NCBI GenBank assembly: GCA_020850315.1 | Contig: JADZEY010000034.1 | Span: 37,436 to 101,435, forward strand | DNA: 64,000 nucleotides | Origin: Armatimonadota bacterium | Lineage (GTDB): Bacteria; Bacteroidota; Ignavibacteria; OLB7 | Reading direction: 5' to 3' | In this document: positions 18,556 to 27,779 of the stretch, piece after piece | How positions within the stretch are numbered: the first letter of the stretch is position 1 | Layout: each line of letters starts with the position of its first letter | The notes under the pieces: generated by a model | Databases searched by the model: none | What the model saw: the letters and a program-made list of their open reading frames with translations, nothing else | What the model was told of the DNA's origin: nothing | Program-made: the position numbers and the translations under genes

Positions 18556-18769
18556 TGGTTCCCGGGGCTGAAGTTCCGACTCTGAAACGGCGTTTCATGC
18601 TCGGTAGCTCTGTGAGTATCCTATCCAAAACGACAAATTCATTATCCCCCGTTGGCGTTGCAATACGCCTTGCTGCTTGCCATGATGCACCGGTTTCAAG
18701 CAAAGCAAGATCAACGTCGTCCGTGCCAATTTGCGGCTCCCATTTCGCCCGAAATTCTTGTTCTGTCAT
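18545..18769 (-). CDS. Small hypothetical protein in the ABC-YdcF-CPBP operon
   Basis: A 74-aa protein starting MTEQEFRAKWEPQIG. The C-terminus contains VVLDRILTELPSMKRRFRVG. It is charged, without a signal or membrane segment, and not recognised. The ATG at 18769 lies 5 bp after the stop of the YdcF-like gene, and its end overlaps the CPBP start by 11 bp; this tight packing is the main evidence that it is real. An in-frame TTG at 18784 is less likely. Confidence 0.55.
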   Translation of the reverse strand: MTEQEFRAKWEPQIGTDDVDLALLETGASWQAARRIATPTGDNEFVVLDRILTELPSMKRRFRVGTSAPGTNEQ

Positions 18770-18773
18770 TTTT

Positions 18774-19817
18774 TTACGTGCCAAACATCCAGTATAAAAT
18801 CAGCGCAAGGCTTTCGCGGACGTGATACAGCACCAAGTTCTGTGGCCCCAACGGGGATTCGGAGGAAACGCCGCGCGCGTTGATGCCATTGAACGCGCAA
18901 ATTTCCAACGCCCGTTTTAAGTGGAACTGGTCGCTGATGATAATGAAGGTACTCCACCGCTGTTTCTGCATCAGTTGGTCGCGAATGTAGAGTATCTGCT
19001 CCACGGTGGAGTTGGTGCGGGCCTCCATCACAATGCGCGACGGGTCAACGCCTAACTTCAGCAGTTCGCGGCGCGCGACCTCCGCTTCCGGTAATTCGTT
19101 CGGCGCGCTCCCCCCCGTCACCACAAGGAACTGCACAACACCATCGTTCAGCAGGTCGTAGCCTCGGTTCACCCGCTGGCGCAGCACGGGGCTTGGGCGG
19201 TTGCCGCTCCAGACCGCTGCACCCAAAATCACCCCCGCATCATATTGCTGGCGCGGGGCTTCATCAACCTGCGGCCCGATTGGGCTGGTGAGGATCATAA
19301 CGATCACGGTTATCAACACCCCACCCATAATTCCCAGACCCAGCAGAAACACAAGAAGGCTTTTGCGCCACACCGCCCACCGCCCCTGCGCCGCCGGACG
19401 CAGCCACACCACAAACAACGCCAACGCAAAGGCTTTCACCCCTAAGTATCCACCAAACAGATATGGTTGGGCGGCAACCGATAGCAATGGCGCAGCAACC
19501 AACGCCGCCAACGCAGCAACGGAAACCCCAACCGCCGTTGCCGCCAACCCACGCCGATGCAGATGCGGCACACACGCCAACACCAGAAACAGCAAGACAA
19601 ACGGCAGCGCGACGAAGAACCCATAGACGTTCGCCTCGCGGGTGAAATCGAACAGTTGCGGCTGGATGCGTTGCGTGGTGTAGCGGATGCGGGTCATCAG
19701 CAACATCGCGCCGAACTCGGCCACCGCAGCCAGCAGAAACCACCACCGTTGATTGGCCGACCCCACTACATCTGGCTTGGTCACCGATGCTTTCCAGCGA
19801 AGCGATTCCCCTGCCAT
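18774..19817 (-). CDS. YdcF/SanA-like (DUF218) membrane protein
   Basis: A 347-aa protein with four to five N-terminal membrane helices (WWFLLAAVAEFGAMLL, FFVALPFVLLFLVLAC, and later LVFLLGLGIMGGVLITVIV) and a C-terminal DUF218 domain with GVILGAAVWSGNRPSPVLRQR and QFLVVTGGSAPNELPEAEV. ElyC/SanA/YdcF proteins affect envelope integrity and peptidoglycan precursor use in enterobacteria; the exact reaction is not established. Its ATG overlaps the TAA of the ABC ATPase by one base (TAATG), a sign of translational coupling. Confidence 0.8.
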   Translation of the reverse strand: MAGESLRWKASVTKPDVVGSANQRWWFLLAAVAEFGAMLLMTRIRYTTQRIQPQLFDFTREANVYGFFVALPFVLLFLVLACVPHLHRRGLAATAVGVSVAALAALVAAPLLSVAAQPYLFGGYLGVKAFALALFVVWLRPAAQGRWAVWRKSLLVFLLGLGIMGGVLITVIVMILTSPIGPQVDEAPRQQYDAGVILGAAVWSGNRPSPVLRQRVNRGYDLLNDGVVQFLVVTGGSAPNELPEAEVARRELLKLGVDPSRIVMEARTNSTVEQILYIRDQLMQKQRWSTFIIISDQFHLKRALEICAFNGINARGVSSESPLGPQNLVLYHVRESLALILYWMFGT

Positions 19818-20620
19818 TATTCCCCCACCTTCCCTTGCAACGGGGCGTAGTGGTAGCGGATTGCGGGGCGTTCGCCGTAAGCGTTCGGCTGGATTTCCAC
19901 TTGGATACCAAAGGCCGCCGCAAGCGGTTCCGGGCGGAGTACTTCTTGCGGAGAGCCCTGTGCCAGAACACGCCCGGCGGACAGTATCACAATGGAATCG
20001 CAGAAGGTGGATGCAAGATTGAGGTCGTGGATGGAGGCCACAACGCACAACCCGTGGGTGATAGCGCGCTGGCGCAGCGTGGCCATCACGCTTGCTTGGT
20101 GGGCAATATCAAGGTGGGCGTTCGGTTCGTCCAGCAGCAGTGTGGGGCTGCCTTGCGCCAGCGATTTTGCAATCAGCGCACGCTGAAGTTCACCGCCGGA
20201 AAGCTGAGTAATCGGTTCGTAGCGCAGTGGTTGAAGCTCCATCAGGGCAATGGCTTCCTCGGCAGCAGCAAGGTCCTTCTCGGATTCGAACCCAATGGTC
20301 AGCCCGCGATGCGGTAGCCGCCCTATCAGTATCAGTTGCTCGACGGTGTAGCCAAAGGCTGGGGCGTAGTTTTGCGGAACCCACGCGATGCGGCGGGCGC
20401 GTTCGGTGGTGGGATAGCTGTGCAGTGGTTGGCCATCAAGCAGGATGCTGCCGCTGTGGCAGGGAAGGATTCCGCACAGAAGTTTCAGAAGAGTGGTTTT
20501 GCCCGATCCATTGCCGCCAATCAGCCCAACAAGTTGGCCATTGGTGGCAGCCAGTGTTGCTTGCTGAATGCCAAAGCGGCGGCCATACGTAAAGGTGATA
20601 TTGCTCCCCGAAATCGCCAT
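19817..20620 (-). CDS. ABC transporter ATPase, iron/cobalamin (FecE/BtuD) type
   Basis: A 267-aa ATPase with Walker A GGNGSGKTT, Q-loop VPQNYAP, signature LSGGELQRA, Walker B TLLLDEPNAHLD and H-loop SIHDLN. The FecCD-type sequence pattern suggests import of iron-siderophore, haem or cobalamin. No matching permease or binding protein is in the window. The ATG at 20620 was preferred because the residues upstream are not family-like. It heads the five-gene run leading to the RlmI-like gene. Confidence 0.85.
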   Translation of the reverse strand: MAISGSNITFTYGRRFGIQQATLAATNGQLVGLIGGNGSGKTTLLKLLCGILPCHSGSILLDGQPLHSYPTTERARRIAWVPQNYAPAFGYTVEQLILIGRLPHRGLTIGFESEKDLAAAEEAIALMELQPLRYEPITQLSGGELQRALIAKSLAQGSPTLLLDEPNAHLDIAHQASVMATLRQRAITHGLCVVASIHDLNLASTFCDSIVILSAGRVLAQGSPQEVLRPEPLAAAFGIQVEIQPNAYGERPAIRYHYAPLQGKVGE

Positions 20621-20728
20621 TGGCGGCGAAGTTAGCAGAAAATGGGGAGGTGGATGATGATGTGCGGGTATTCCTGATGGCTTTTCGGAAGTATATTGCC
20701 CCCCCTCTCCAAAACAATCATTCAACTA

Positions 20729-21826
20729 ATGAACCGAGTACTTACCGCACTGCTTCTTCTGGTCACGCTTCTTGCCGCTTGCCAAAAGCAGCAGGAAGCC
20801 GCGCCTGCCGCTGCCAAAACCGCCCCAGCCAATCCAGCCGACACGCTGATTCTTGCCGAGGAACGCCAATGGCTGGCAAACATCCGCCAGCTAACGTTCG
20901 GTGGCGAGAATGCCGAAGGATATTTCAGCTTCGATGAGCGGAAGTTCAGTTTCCAGCGGACTCATGCCGAAGAAGGGGAAGCCTGCGACCAAATCTACAC
21001 TTACGACCTTGCCACCGGGAAGCAACGCCGAATCTCCAACGGGCAAGGGCGCACAACGTGCAGCTACTTCCTTCCGGGGGATACGCTGGTGCTGTATGCC
21101 AGCACTCACCTTGCCGACACCGCCTGCCCGGCTCCGCCAGATTTCTCGAAAGGCTACACTTGGGCCCTCTATTCTGGCTATGACATTTTTGTGGCCGACA
21201 CTGCCGGGAAGATCGTGAAGCGGCTGACAGAAACCCCGGGCTACGATGCCGAAGCCACCGTAGCCGCTACTGGCGATAACATCGTTTTCACCAGTACCCG
21301 CACTGGTGATATCGAACTCTTCTCGATGAACCTTGATGGCAGCAACGTGCGCCAACTAACCAACCTGCCGGGCTACGATGGCGGGGCATTCTACTCCTGG
21401 GACGGGAAAAAAATCGTCTTCCGCGCCAGCCGACCGGAAGGGGAAAAGTTGGCTGAGTACAAGGCATTGCTGAAAGAAGGGTTGGTGCGACCATCCAAAA
21501 TGGAGTTGGTGGTGATGAACGCCGATGGCAGCGAAATGCGCCAGATTACCAACAACGGCGCGGCAAACTTTGCTCCGTTCTGGCATCCCGATGGCCAGCA
21601 TATCATCTTCTCCAGCAACATGGCCGATCCCAAAGGAAGAAACTTCGATCTCTATCTGATCCGTCAAGATGGAAGCGACCTGAAGCGCGTCACCACCAAC
21701 GGAACGTTCGATGGATTCCCCATGTTCACCCGCGATGGCAAGCGGCTGATTTTTGCCAGCAACCGCAACGCCGCCAAGCAAGGGGAAACCAATTTGTTCA
21801 TTGCTGATTTCCACGGGCTGCCGTAG
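20729..21826 (+). CDS. TolB/PD40 beta-propeller lipoprotein
   Basis: A 365-aa protein with a lipoprotein signal (MNRVLTALLLLVTLLAAC, Cys18) and a C-terminal six-bladed propeller made of PD40/WD40-like repeats: RQLTFGGENAEGYFSFD, FTSTRTGDIELFSMNLDGS, RQLTNLPGYDGGAFYSWDG, RQITNNGAANFAPFWHPDG and KRVTTNGTFDGFPMFTRDG. The repeats match the TolB C-terminal domain; the N-terminal TolB domain and the Tol partners are absent, so it is a TolB-like sensor or adaptor of unknown role, in the periplasm or on the inner face of the outer membrane. Confidence 0.83.
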   Translation: MNRVLTALLLLVTLLAACQKQQEAAPAAAKTAPANPADTLILAEERQWLANIRQLTFGGENAEGYFSFDERKFSFQRTHAEEGEACDQIYTYDLATGKQRRISNGQGRTTCSYFLPGDTLVLYASTHLADTACPAPPDFSKGYTWALYSGYDIFVADTAGKIVKRLTETPGYDAEATVAATGDNIVFTSTRTGDIELFSMNLDGSNVRQLTNLPGYDGGAFYSWDGKKIVFRASRPEGEKLAEYKALLKEGLVRPSKMELVVMNADGSEMRQITNNGAANFAPFWHPDGQHIIFSSNMADPKGRNFDLYLIRQDGSDLKRVTTNGTFDGFPMFTRDGKRLIFASNRNAAKQGETNLFIADFHGLP

Positions 21827-21958
21827 CCGTGGGCTGCCAGCCTGAGCGTGATTTTTTTGCAATGGGCACCAAACAAGTCCCCTACTCTCTGCAAACTCTC
21901 TCGTATCTTCGGGCGGTCTGCAGCCCATGTTGAACCCATATTTTTTTATCACACACGT

Positions 21959-22699
21959 ATGCGACACCATTTGCTCCCTTGCCTGCTGATGCTGGTTGTG
22001 GCTGCATCGCAATTGCGCGCCCAAGCTGCCGACCCCGATGAACCGATGGATGAATATGGCGACCGGCTATCCACCAAAATGCTGAGCGTTGGGCTTGGCG
22101 TTGCTGGCGGAGTAACCATGAGCCTTGACCCCCCCACAAACTGGAAAGTGAAGCCAGTATTGGGGTGGAATGCTGGGTTGCACGCCAGCTATCCGCTAAC
22201 CCCGATTGTGAAAGCCGGATTGAACCTTGGCATCGAGAACCGTGGGACCAAATACCACTGGCACGACGACTCGCGGCTATGGGAAATTCGCCAAGTGAAC
22301 TACTTCACTATCAACCCCGGCTTCATGTTCGATGCACTCTATTTGGGAATGAATATCGGGCTGCCAATGGGGGGCAAGCGGAGCTGGCAAACCAGTGCCG
22401 AAGATCGCGAACGTACCGCCGAAATTGATGCCGATGCCGACAGCCTTGTTGTGATGCTGGAACCCCAGCTTGGCGCGGTGGTTCCACTGATGGATGAAGA
22501 AGTTGGGTGGCTGGGGCTAACCGTGATGGCCGGCTACAACCTGAGCAACCTTTCGGATAACAATGACTTCTTGCCAGCGGAATACCGCACACAAGAACGC
22601 TCCACCGCAACGCCATCGTTTATGCTTGGCGTGACGTGGCAGTTCGGAATCCCAGGAACGGAGAAAACACCAATCACCGCCACAGGAGGGGGAGAATAA
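21959..22699 (+). CDS. Outer-membrane beta-barrel protein, paralogue A
   Basis: A 246-aa exported protein (signal MRHHLLPCLLMLVVAASQLRAQ). The barrel part has LSVGLGVAGGVTMSLDPP, then AGLNLGIENRGT, LYLGMNIGLPMGG, VVMLEPQLGAVVPLMDEEVGWLGLTV and a terminal aromatic strand VTWQFGIPG. The same framework occurs at 23480 and 53790-54542. It probably forms an 8- to 10-stranded barrel in the outer membrane. Its stop overlaps the next ATG by one base. Confidence 0.75.
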   Translation: MRHHLLPCLLMLVVAASQLRAQAADPDEPMDEYGDRLSTKMLSVGLGVAGGVTMSLDPPTNWKVKPVLGWNAGLHASYPLTPIVKAGLNLGIENRGTKYHWHDDSRLWEIRQVNYFTINPGFMFDALYLGMNIGLPMGGKRSWQTSAEDRERTAEIDADADSLVVMLEPQLGAVVPLMDEEVGWLGLTVMAGYNLSNLSDNNDFLPAEYRTQERSTATPSFMLGVTWQFGIPGTEKTPITATGGGE

Positions 22700-23424
22700 T
22701 GAAAATGATCACTACGTTCTGGAACATGGCAGCTGGCTTGGCAATATTGACGCTTGCAGGATTTCTTGCCAGTTGTAGCGTCACTACCAGCCCCGATGAT
22801 TCCACGCTGGCCCCAAAAGCTGGGACTAATTTGATATTTGAAGAATACACGCTTGATCTGAAAGACCGAAGCCGCGACACCACCAAAAGGGTGTTCGAGC
22901 GGATGGATACTATCCTTGCAGCAGGCCTAACGTTTGCCGGGGAAACCAACGTGCTGATGGCCTTCCGCCAAAACGCCGATACGCTGCGGCTGAAGCACAA
23001 AACCAACGGTGATTTGCTGGTATATCAGCCAGAGATTAGCGTGGGGAGGTTCGATGTTCCCGGGCGTTGGGTGCGATTGGCGTATGGCCTGAAAATTCCC
23101 GACACCGTGACGGTGATTGATGTGGCGCATGTTGTTGGCGGTGCCAATGATTCCTTGCGAATCACCATCGCACAAACTTTTGAAGGTCCCACTACCGTGC
23201 TTGTGGAAGGGAAGCCGATCAGCGTGATGCAGCTTCGCGTTATCCGCCAGCAATACATTGCTAGTGGCACGTCATCAGTTCGCAATGTGGAAGATGCTAT
23301 TTACTGGTATGCTCCATCGTTGGGGTATATCATCCAAGAGAATATCGTCTTCACCCAGCAAAACGGAACCAACACCCCTTCATCCACAGGGACGGGGCGC
23401 ACGTTGATTCGAATAGAGGAATAA
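22699..23424 (+). CDS. Lipoprotein coupled to the barrel genes
   Basis: A 241-aa lipoprotein (MKMITTFWNMAAGLAILTLA then FLASC, Cys26) with a beta-rich body (LIFEEYTLDLKDRSRDTTKR, VRLAYGLKIPDTVTVIDV) and no recognised family. The ATG overlaps the TAA of paralogue A (TAATG), and a purine-rich GGAGGGGGAG ribosome site lies just upstream, so it is translationally coupled. It could be a plug, lid or assembly partner of the neighbouring barrels; that is inference. Confidence 0.7.
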   Translation: MKMITTFWNMAAGLAILTLAGFLASCSVTTSPDDSTLAPKAGTNLIFEEYTLDLKDRSRDTTKRVFERMDTILAAGLTFAGETNVLMAFRQNADTLRLKHKTNGDLLVYQPEISVGRFDVPGRWVRLAYGLKIPDTVTVIDVAHVVGGANDSLRITIAQTFEGPTTVLVEGKPISVMQLRVIRQQYIASGTSSVRNVEDAIYWYAPSLGYIIQENIVFTQQNGTNTPSSTGTGRTLIRIEE

Positions 23425-23479
23425 TCACAGCCAACGTAATACCGTAATGCACACCATCCACGTAGAACCACACGTTTCC

Positions 23480-24163
23480 ATGAACACGTATCATCATTGC
23501 AGAATGCTGCTTGTTAGCAGCCTGATCCTCTCCCTTTTCGGTATTGCGCCACTGATAGGGCAAACCAATTACAGCAAGCGGAAAGCAACGCGCAACTACT
23601 CCGTTGGGGTTGGAATAGCTGGCGGCGCGGGGATGATTATTAGCCCCCCCGATGGGTTGAAAGTTGGTCCGTTGTTGGCCACCCGATTCGGCGTGGATGC
23701 TTCGCTTCCGGTTTCGGGAACGGTCACGCCGATGTTGAGCTTAGGGCTGGATAATCGTGGAACCGAACTCCATGCCGAAAGCAATTCCGATGCCTACACC
23801 CTCACCAAAACCAGCTACTTTTACCTGACCCCTGGGATCACTTTCAGCTCTTTCTACTTGGGGTTGAATATCGGGTTGCCAATGGGTGGGGCAACCGAGC
23901 TCGCCAATGGAACCAGCATAGATTTTAGTGATGCTGACAAGGATAAAATGCTGACGGTGCTGGAGCCACGCATCGGCGCGGTAATACCGGTGGTTGATGA
24001 AGAAATCGGCTGGTTGGGCATCGTCTTTTCTGGCGGCTACAACCTGAACCCGATGTTTGATTACCAGGAAGATCTGCCCGATAACGCTGGCAATTTCCAA
24101 AGCGTTTCGGCCCACTTGGGGATTACGTGGCAGTTCGCCATTCCCAACACAGGGTTGAAATAA
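23480..24163 (+). CDS. Outer-membrane beta-barrel protein, paralogue B
   Basis: A 227-aa paralogue of the gene at 21959. Shared blocks are SVGVGIAGGAGMIISPPDG, LSLGLDNRGTELHAE, FYLGLNIGLPMGG, LEPRIGAVIPVVDEEIGWLG and the final ITWQFAIPNTG. The start at 23480 gives a signal peptide (HHCRMLLVSSLILSLFGIAP, cleavage near IGQ); an in-frame ATG at 23447 would add 11 residues. It follows the lipoprotein gene by 55 bp on the same strand. Confidence 0.75.
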   Translation: MNTYHHCRMLLVSSLILSLFGIAPLIGQTNYSKRKATRNYSVGVGIAGGAGMIISPPDGLKVGPLLATRFGVDASLPVSGTVTPMLSLGLDNRGTELHAESNSDAYTLTKTSYFYLTPGITFSSFYLGLNIGLPMGGATELANGTSIDFSDADKDKMLTVLEPRIGAVIPVVDEEIGWLGIVFSGGYNLNPMFDYQEDLPDNAGNFQSVSAHLGITWQFAIPNTGLK

Positions 24164-24190
24164 CCGGAAGCATACCGCCCTGCAATCGTA

Positions 24191-24218
24191 GGGCCGAACA
24201 CGTTGGTGTGATCGGCCC
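24191..24218. repeat. Small GC-rich hairpin
   Basis: GGGCCGA (24191-24197) pairs with TCGGCCC (24212-24218) and an inner ACAC/GTGT extends the stem. It sits after paralogue B and before the Omp28-like gene. There is no T-run; it may be a transcript-processing or dispersed hairpin. Confidence 0.5.
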
Positions 24219-24311
24219 GGCAAACCGTTTGATGTAGCTTTCTCAGGCAATCGGTGTTGCTCCTTTCCAACGAATACCGTTCAACAACCATAAACCATAT
24301 CAGGATCAACC

Positions 24312-25379
24312 ATGAACAAATTTCCTACCATTTGCTGCGCGATTCTTCTTGTAGGCGGATTTGTTGGAACAACACATCAGACAGTAGCACAACCAGCGTA
24401 TGACCGCATCGTGCTGCTTGAGGAGTTTATGAGCGCGACCTGCGTCCCCTGTGTTGAAGTAACGCCAATTATGAACCAAGCGGTTAGCGAAGGGAAAGGG
24501 AAAGCGGTTTCCATTCGCTATCATGTCAATCAGCCACAACCATATGACCCGTGGTACAAAGCCAACCCCTCGGATGTGGAAGCACGACGGACGTACTACA
24601 GCCCAAGTAATCCCTTGGAACCCCCACACACACGAATTGATGGGGAGGCTACGGAAAAAAGCTACATCGTTGTTGAATCTGCTGATCGTACCACGGAAGC
24701 AACCTCCATTAACATTGAGGTGACGCAAACCGCCTACGGCAACGATTTCAACGTCTCGGTGAAAGTAACAGCCGCAGACGATGGGCTAAGCGGCGGTGAT
24801 TATCGGCTGCGGATTGTGGCGGTTGAAGGCTTGGTTGTACGCGAAGACTGGAAAGGCAAAACTCCCTTCCCCGGCTACAACGGTGAAGTCGAATTCCACG
24901 ACATCATGCGGAAGATGGTGAACTCACCCGATGGCGAAGCAATAACCCTTGCACCGAACGAATCCAAAACCTTTACCGCCACCTACACCCGCGGTGCCGA
25001 TTGGCAAGCCAACCAGATGTACACAGTTGCCTTTGTGCAGAATGACGACGATGCCGAGGTGATCCAGACCGGATACTCCCCAAAGACAACAACCGGTGCA
25101 GAGCATGTTGACGTGCGTGGTTTCTCGTTCAGCAGTGTGATGCCGAACCCGGCAAACGATGTTGCTGCGGTATCCTACACCCTCGGTTCGGCAGCCAGCG
25201 TCGCTATCGAAGTTCGTAGCATCCTGGGCCAGCAAGTGATGCGTTTGGAGGAAGGTCTGCTGGAAGCCGGCAGCTACCGAAAGGGGATTGACCTCAGCAA
25301 TCTTACAGCCGGCAGCTACATCGTCACGCTGCGTGCGGGGGATTATGTTGCTTCCGAGCAGATGGTGGTGGTGAAGTAG
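24312..25379 (+). CDS. Omp28-like T9SS-secreted protein
   Basis: A 355-aa protein with a signal peptide (ends near TVAQ), a thioredoxin-like N-terminal domain with IVLLEEFMSATCVPCVEV (Cys44 and Cys47, a CxxC), the Omp28-family YHVNQPQPYDPWYKANPSD block, a middle beta-sandwich domain and a C-terminal type-A T9SS sorting domain (SSVMPNPANDVAAVSYTLG, EVRSILGQQVMRL, NLTAGSYIVTLRAG). Omp28-type proteins are surface lipoprotein-like or adhesion-associated in Porphyromonas; the redox role of the CxxC is not shown. Same strand as the barrels upstream, 148 bp away. Confidence 0.85.
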   Translation: MNKFPTICCAILLVGGFVGTTHQTVAQPAYDRIVLLEEFMSATCVPCVEVTPIMNQAVSEGKGKAVSIRYHVNQPQPYDPWYKANPSDVEARRTYYSPSNPLEPPHTRIDGEATEKSYIVVESADRTTEATSINIEVTQTAYGNDFNVSVKVTAADDGLSGGDYRLRIVAVEGLVVREDWKGKTPFPGYNGEVEFHDIMRKMVNSPDGEAITLAPNESKTFTATYTRGADWQANQMYTVAFVQNDDDAEVIQTGYSPKTTTGAEHVDVRGFSFSSVMPNPANDVAAVSYTLGSAASVAIEVRSILGQQVMRLEEGLLEAGSYRKGIDLSNLTAGSYIVTLRAGDYVASEQMVVVK

Positions 25380-25519
25380 AATCACGAATTGGACGGATTT
25401 ATTTCCACTGCAAACACCTCCGCTCATGCTGAGTGCTGAGCTTGCCGAAGCATCGAAGTATGAGCGGAGCGACCGAACGGGCAATGGTTCACTCTTCTTG
25501 ATTCGCCACTCGGCGTTTG
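25380..25519. repeat. Spacer containing a dispersed CTCATGCTGAG-type repeat
   Basis: The segment around 25422-25472 holds CTCATGCTGAG...GAGCTTGCCGAAGCAT, which relates to the reverse complement of the stretch near 47195-47225 (TTCGACAAGCTCAGCATGAGCGG). Downstream, GATTCGCCACTCGGCGTTTG resembles the unit repeated after nusB. These are dispersed intergenic repeats. Confidence 0.5.
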
Positions 25520-27595
25520 TCATTCGGCATTTCCCTCACCCCTCTCCATTCCCCATCGGGCCACCATTCCGTACATCTCCATCTGTGATCTCACCGGCTC
25601 CAGATCGTTCCGCACGTAGTGGTTATTGCGGCTTCCGTCAAGGTGGCGGGCTTTTGCGTTGTCGCGCAGTTGCAGCCCAATAATCTCCACTATCTGCTGG
25701 CGAATCGCCTCGTCATCAATCGGGAAGACAACCTCAACACGGCGGCGCAGGTTGCGCGTCATCCAGTCCGCCGAGCCGATGTAGATCACTTGCCGCGCTC
25801 CGCTCCCGAAAATATAGACGCGCGCGTGCTCCAGAAACCGATCCACAATGCTGATTACCCTCACCCTTCCCCGCAGTTCGGGCAGCGAAGGGTTCAGGCA
25901 GCAGATGCCGCGAACAATCAGGTCAATCTGCACACCAGCCGTTGCCGCTTGGCACAGCTTCCGGATCATTGATTGCTCCTCAAGGCTGTTTAGCTTCAGC
26001 ACAATCCTCCCTTCTTCTCCGCCTGCCACCGCCGCAATCTCCCGCTCTATCAATTCCAGAAATCGTTTCTGCATGGTGAACGGGGCAACCAGCAATCGCC
26101 GGAACGTTGGCTCCGGTGCTTCTTTTATCAAAAATGCAAAGGCTTGGCGCACCTCGGCGGTTAGCTCGGGCGCGGCGGTGAACAGCCCGTGGTCGGTGTA
26201 CACACGCGCCGTCTTCTCATTAAAATTGCCGCTGCTCAGATACGCATATCGCTTGATTGCTTCCTCCTCCATCCGCTCGGCCAACAGCAGTTTGCTGTGA
26301 ACCTTCATGCCGGGGATGCTGTAGGTTACTCGCGCTCCGGCCTGGGTAAGCTCTTCGGCCCACTGAAGGTTTGCTTCCTCATCAAATCGTGCTTTTATCT
26401 CCACAAACACCTCCACCCGTTTCCCTGCTTGCGCCGCAGCAATCAGTGCGGCCACCACGCCGGAGTTGTTGGCAACGCGGTACAGGGTGATGAAAATTGC
26501 TTGCGTGGCGGGGTCCGCCGCCGATTCCTGAAGGAACCGCACAACGTAATGGTAGGAGTGATAGGGGAAGTGAAGGATGTGATCGCGCTGGGCAATGGCA
26601 TCGTACATCGCGTCGGCGCGGTCCAGCGTTGGCGATGGCAACGGCGGCAGCGGCCCATGCTCAAGCTGCGGGCCAATCGGGTTGGGAAGGGTGAAGAAAT
26701 CGTTGAAATTGTGGTATCGCCCGCCACGGATCATCTCCTCCTTCCCCAGCTGAAGCCGTTGGCGCAGGGCTTGCCGCAGTGGCTTCGGCATGGCTGCATC
26801 GAACAGAAAGCGGGCTGGGTCACCAGTGGTGCGGCGGCGTAAACCCTTCCGGATTTTTTCCACAAGGTCGCCCTCAAACTCATCGTCAATGTGGAGTTCG
26901 GCATCACGGGTTAGCTTCACCGACCACGCATCAACCACCTGCTGGCTGGGGAACAGCTCCGGCAGCCCCAATCGCACAACGTCATCCAAAAAAATGAATG
27001 GAAAGCACCGTTCATCATCCGAAGGAAGTCTAAAAAAACGGGGAAGCGGCGGCGACGGAATGGAAACCATCATGCAGCAGTTGGGGGCTTCTGGGGCATC
27101 CGGCGGGGCAAGCTGCACCGCCAAATACAACCCCTTGTTGTGAAGAAACGGAGCCGATTCGCCATGCAACGCCACGGCCTGAAGGTGCGGCCTAACTTCT
27201 TGCCGGAAATATGTTTGGGCTGCGGCTGTTTGTTGCTGGTTCAGTTGGGCGGGATTGCAAAAGGTGATACCCTGCGCAGCAAGCGCGGGGAGCAACTGAT
27301 CTCGGAAAATTGCCCCGAACTCCTCCTGCTGCCGATCAACCATATTGTGGATGCGCCGAAGAAGTTCGGCAGGCTGGCCACCCAATGCTTTTGCCCCGCC
27401 ATGCTTCAGGTTCAACAACGCTTGGATGGAGGCAGCCCGCACGCGAAAAAATTCATCAAGATTGTTGGAGAAAATGGCAAGGAACCGGAGCCGCTCGTAC
27501 AGCGGGACCGTGGGATCGGCGGCTTCCTGCAACACCCGCTGGTTGAACGATAACCAGCTGATGTCACGGTTGAGGAATGTTTGTAGCATGGCCAT
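25520..27595 (-). CDS. ppk1: Polyphosphate kinase 1
   Basis: A 691-aa enzyme that makes inorganic polyphosphate from ATP, reversibly. The N-terminal domain begins with FLNRDISWLSFNQRVLQEA and NLDEFFRVRAASI. The catalytic half has HHSY-like FPYHSYHYVVRFLQ, ITLYRVANNSGVV, and the autophosphorylated histidine His433 in SIPGMKVHSKLLLA, followed by YLSSGNFNEKTARVYTD. The C-terminal part has VRGICCLNPSLPELRGRV and GSADWMTRNLRRRVEVVFPI. Length and motifs are normal. A polyphosphate-glucokinase-like gene is also in the window at 56473. Confidence 0.96.
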   Translation of the reverse strand: MAMLQTFLNRDISWLSFNQRVLQEAADPTVPLYERLRFLAIFSNNLDEFFRVRAASIQALLNLKHGGAKALGGQPAELLRRIHNMVDRQQEEFGAIFRDQLLPALAAQGITFCNPAQLNQQQTAAAQTYFRQEVRPHLQAVALHGESAPFLHNKGLYLAVQLAPPDAPEAPNCCMMVSIPSPPLPRFFRLPSDDERCFPFIFLDDVVRLGLPELFPSQQVVDAWSVKLTRDAELHIDDEFEGDLVEKIRKGLRRRTTGDPARFLFDAAMPKPLRQALRQRLQLGKEEMIRGGRYHNFNDFFTLPNPIGPQLEHGPLPPLPSPTLDRADAMYDAIAQRDHILHFPYHSYHYVVRFLQESAADPATQAIFITLYRVANNSGVVAALIAAAQAGKRVEVFVEIKARFDEEANLQWAEELTQAGARVTYSIPGMKVHSKLLLAERMEEEAIKRYAYLSSGNFNEKTARVYTDHGLFTAAPELTAEVRQAFAFLIKEAPEPTFRRLLVAPFTMQKRFLELIEREIAAVAGGEEGRIVLKLNSLEEQSMIRKLCQAATAGVQIDLIVRGICCLNPSLPELRGRVRVISIVDRFLEHARVYIFGSGARQVIYIGSADWMTRNLRRRVEVVFPIDDEAIRQQIVEIIGLQLRDNAKARHLDGSRNNHYVRNDLEPVRSQMEMYGMVARWGMERGEGNAE

Positions 27596-27704
27596 TGCAA
27601 AAGCCTGTTGAGAAAGGTGACGGAAAGGCAGAAGCCGTCAGGTGACGAATGTGCCAACCGCCGCGCAAAATACGCTATCTGCAGTGGCGCGGATTGTGGG
27701 GCTA

Positions 27705-27748
27705 TCAAGAAAAAAAGAAGCCTGCTGAAATAGCGTTCAGCAGGCTTC
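27705..27748 (-). terminator. Rho-independent terminator of the CHRD gene
   Basis: A 13-bp stem (GAAGCCTGCTGAA with its complement, 27717-27748) is followed on the minus strand by a seven-T run. It lies 31 bp past the stop of the minus-strand CHRD gene. Confidence 0.9.
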
Positions 27749-27779
27749 GTGACATTGGGAGGGCAATGGCCGTGAGGCG

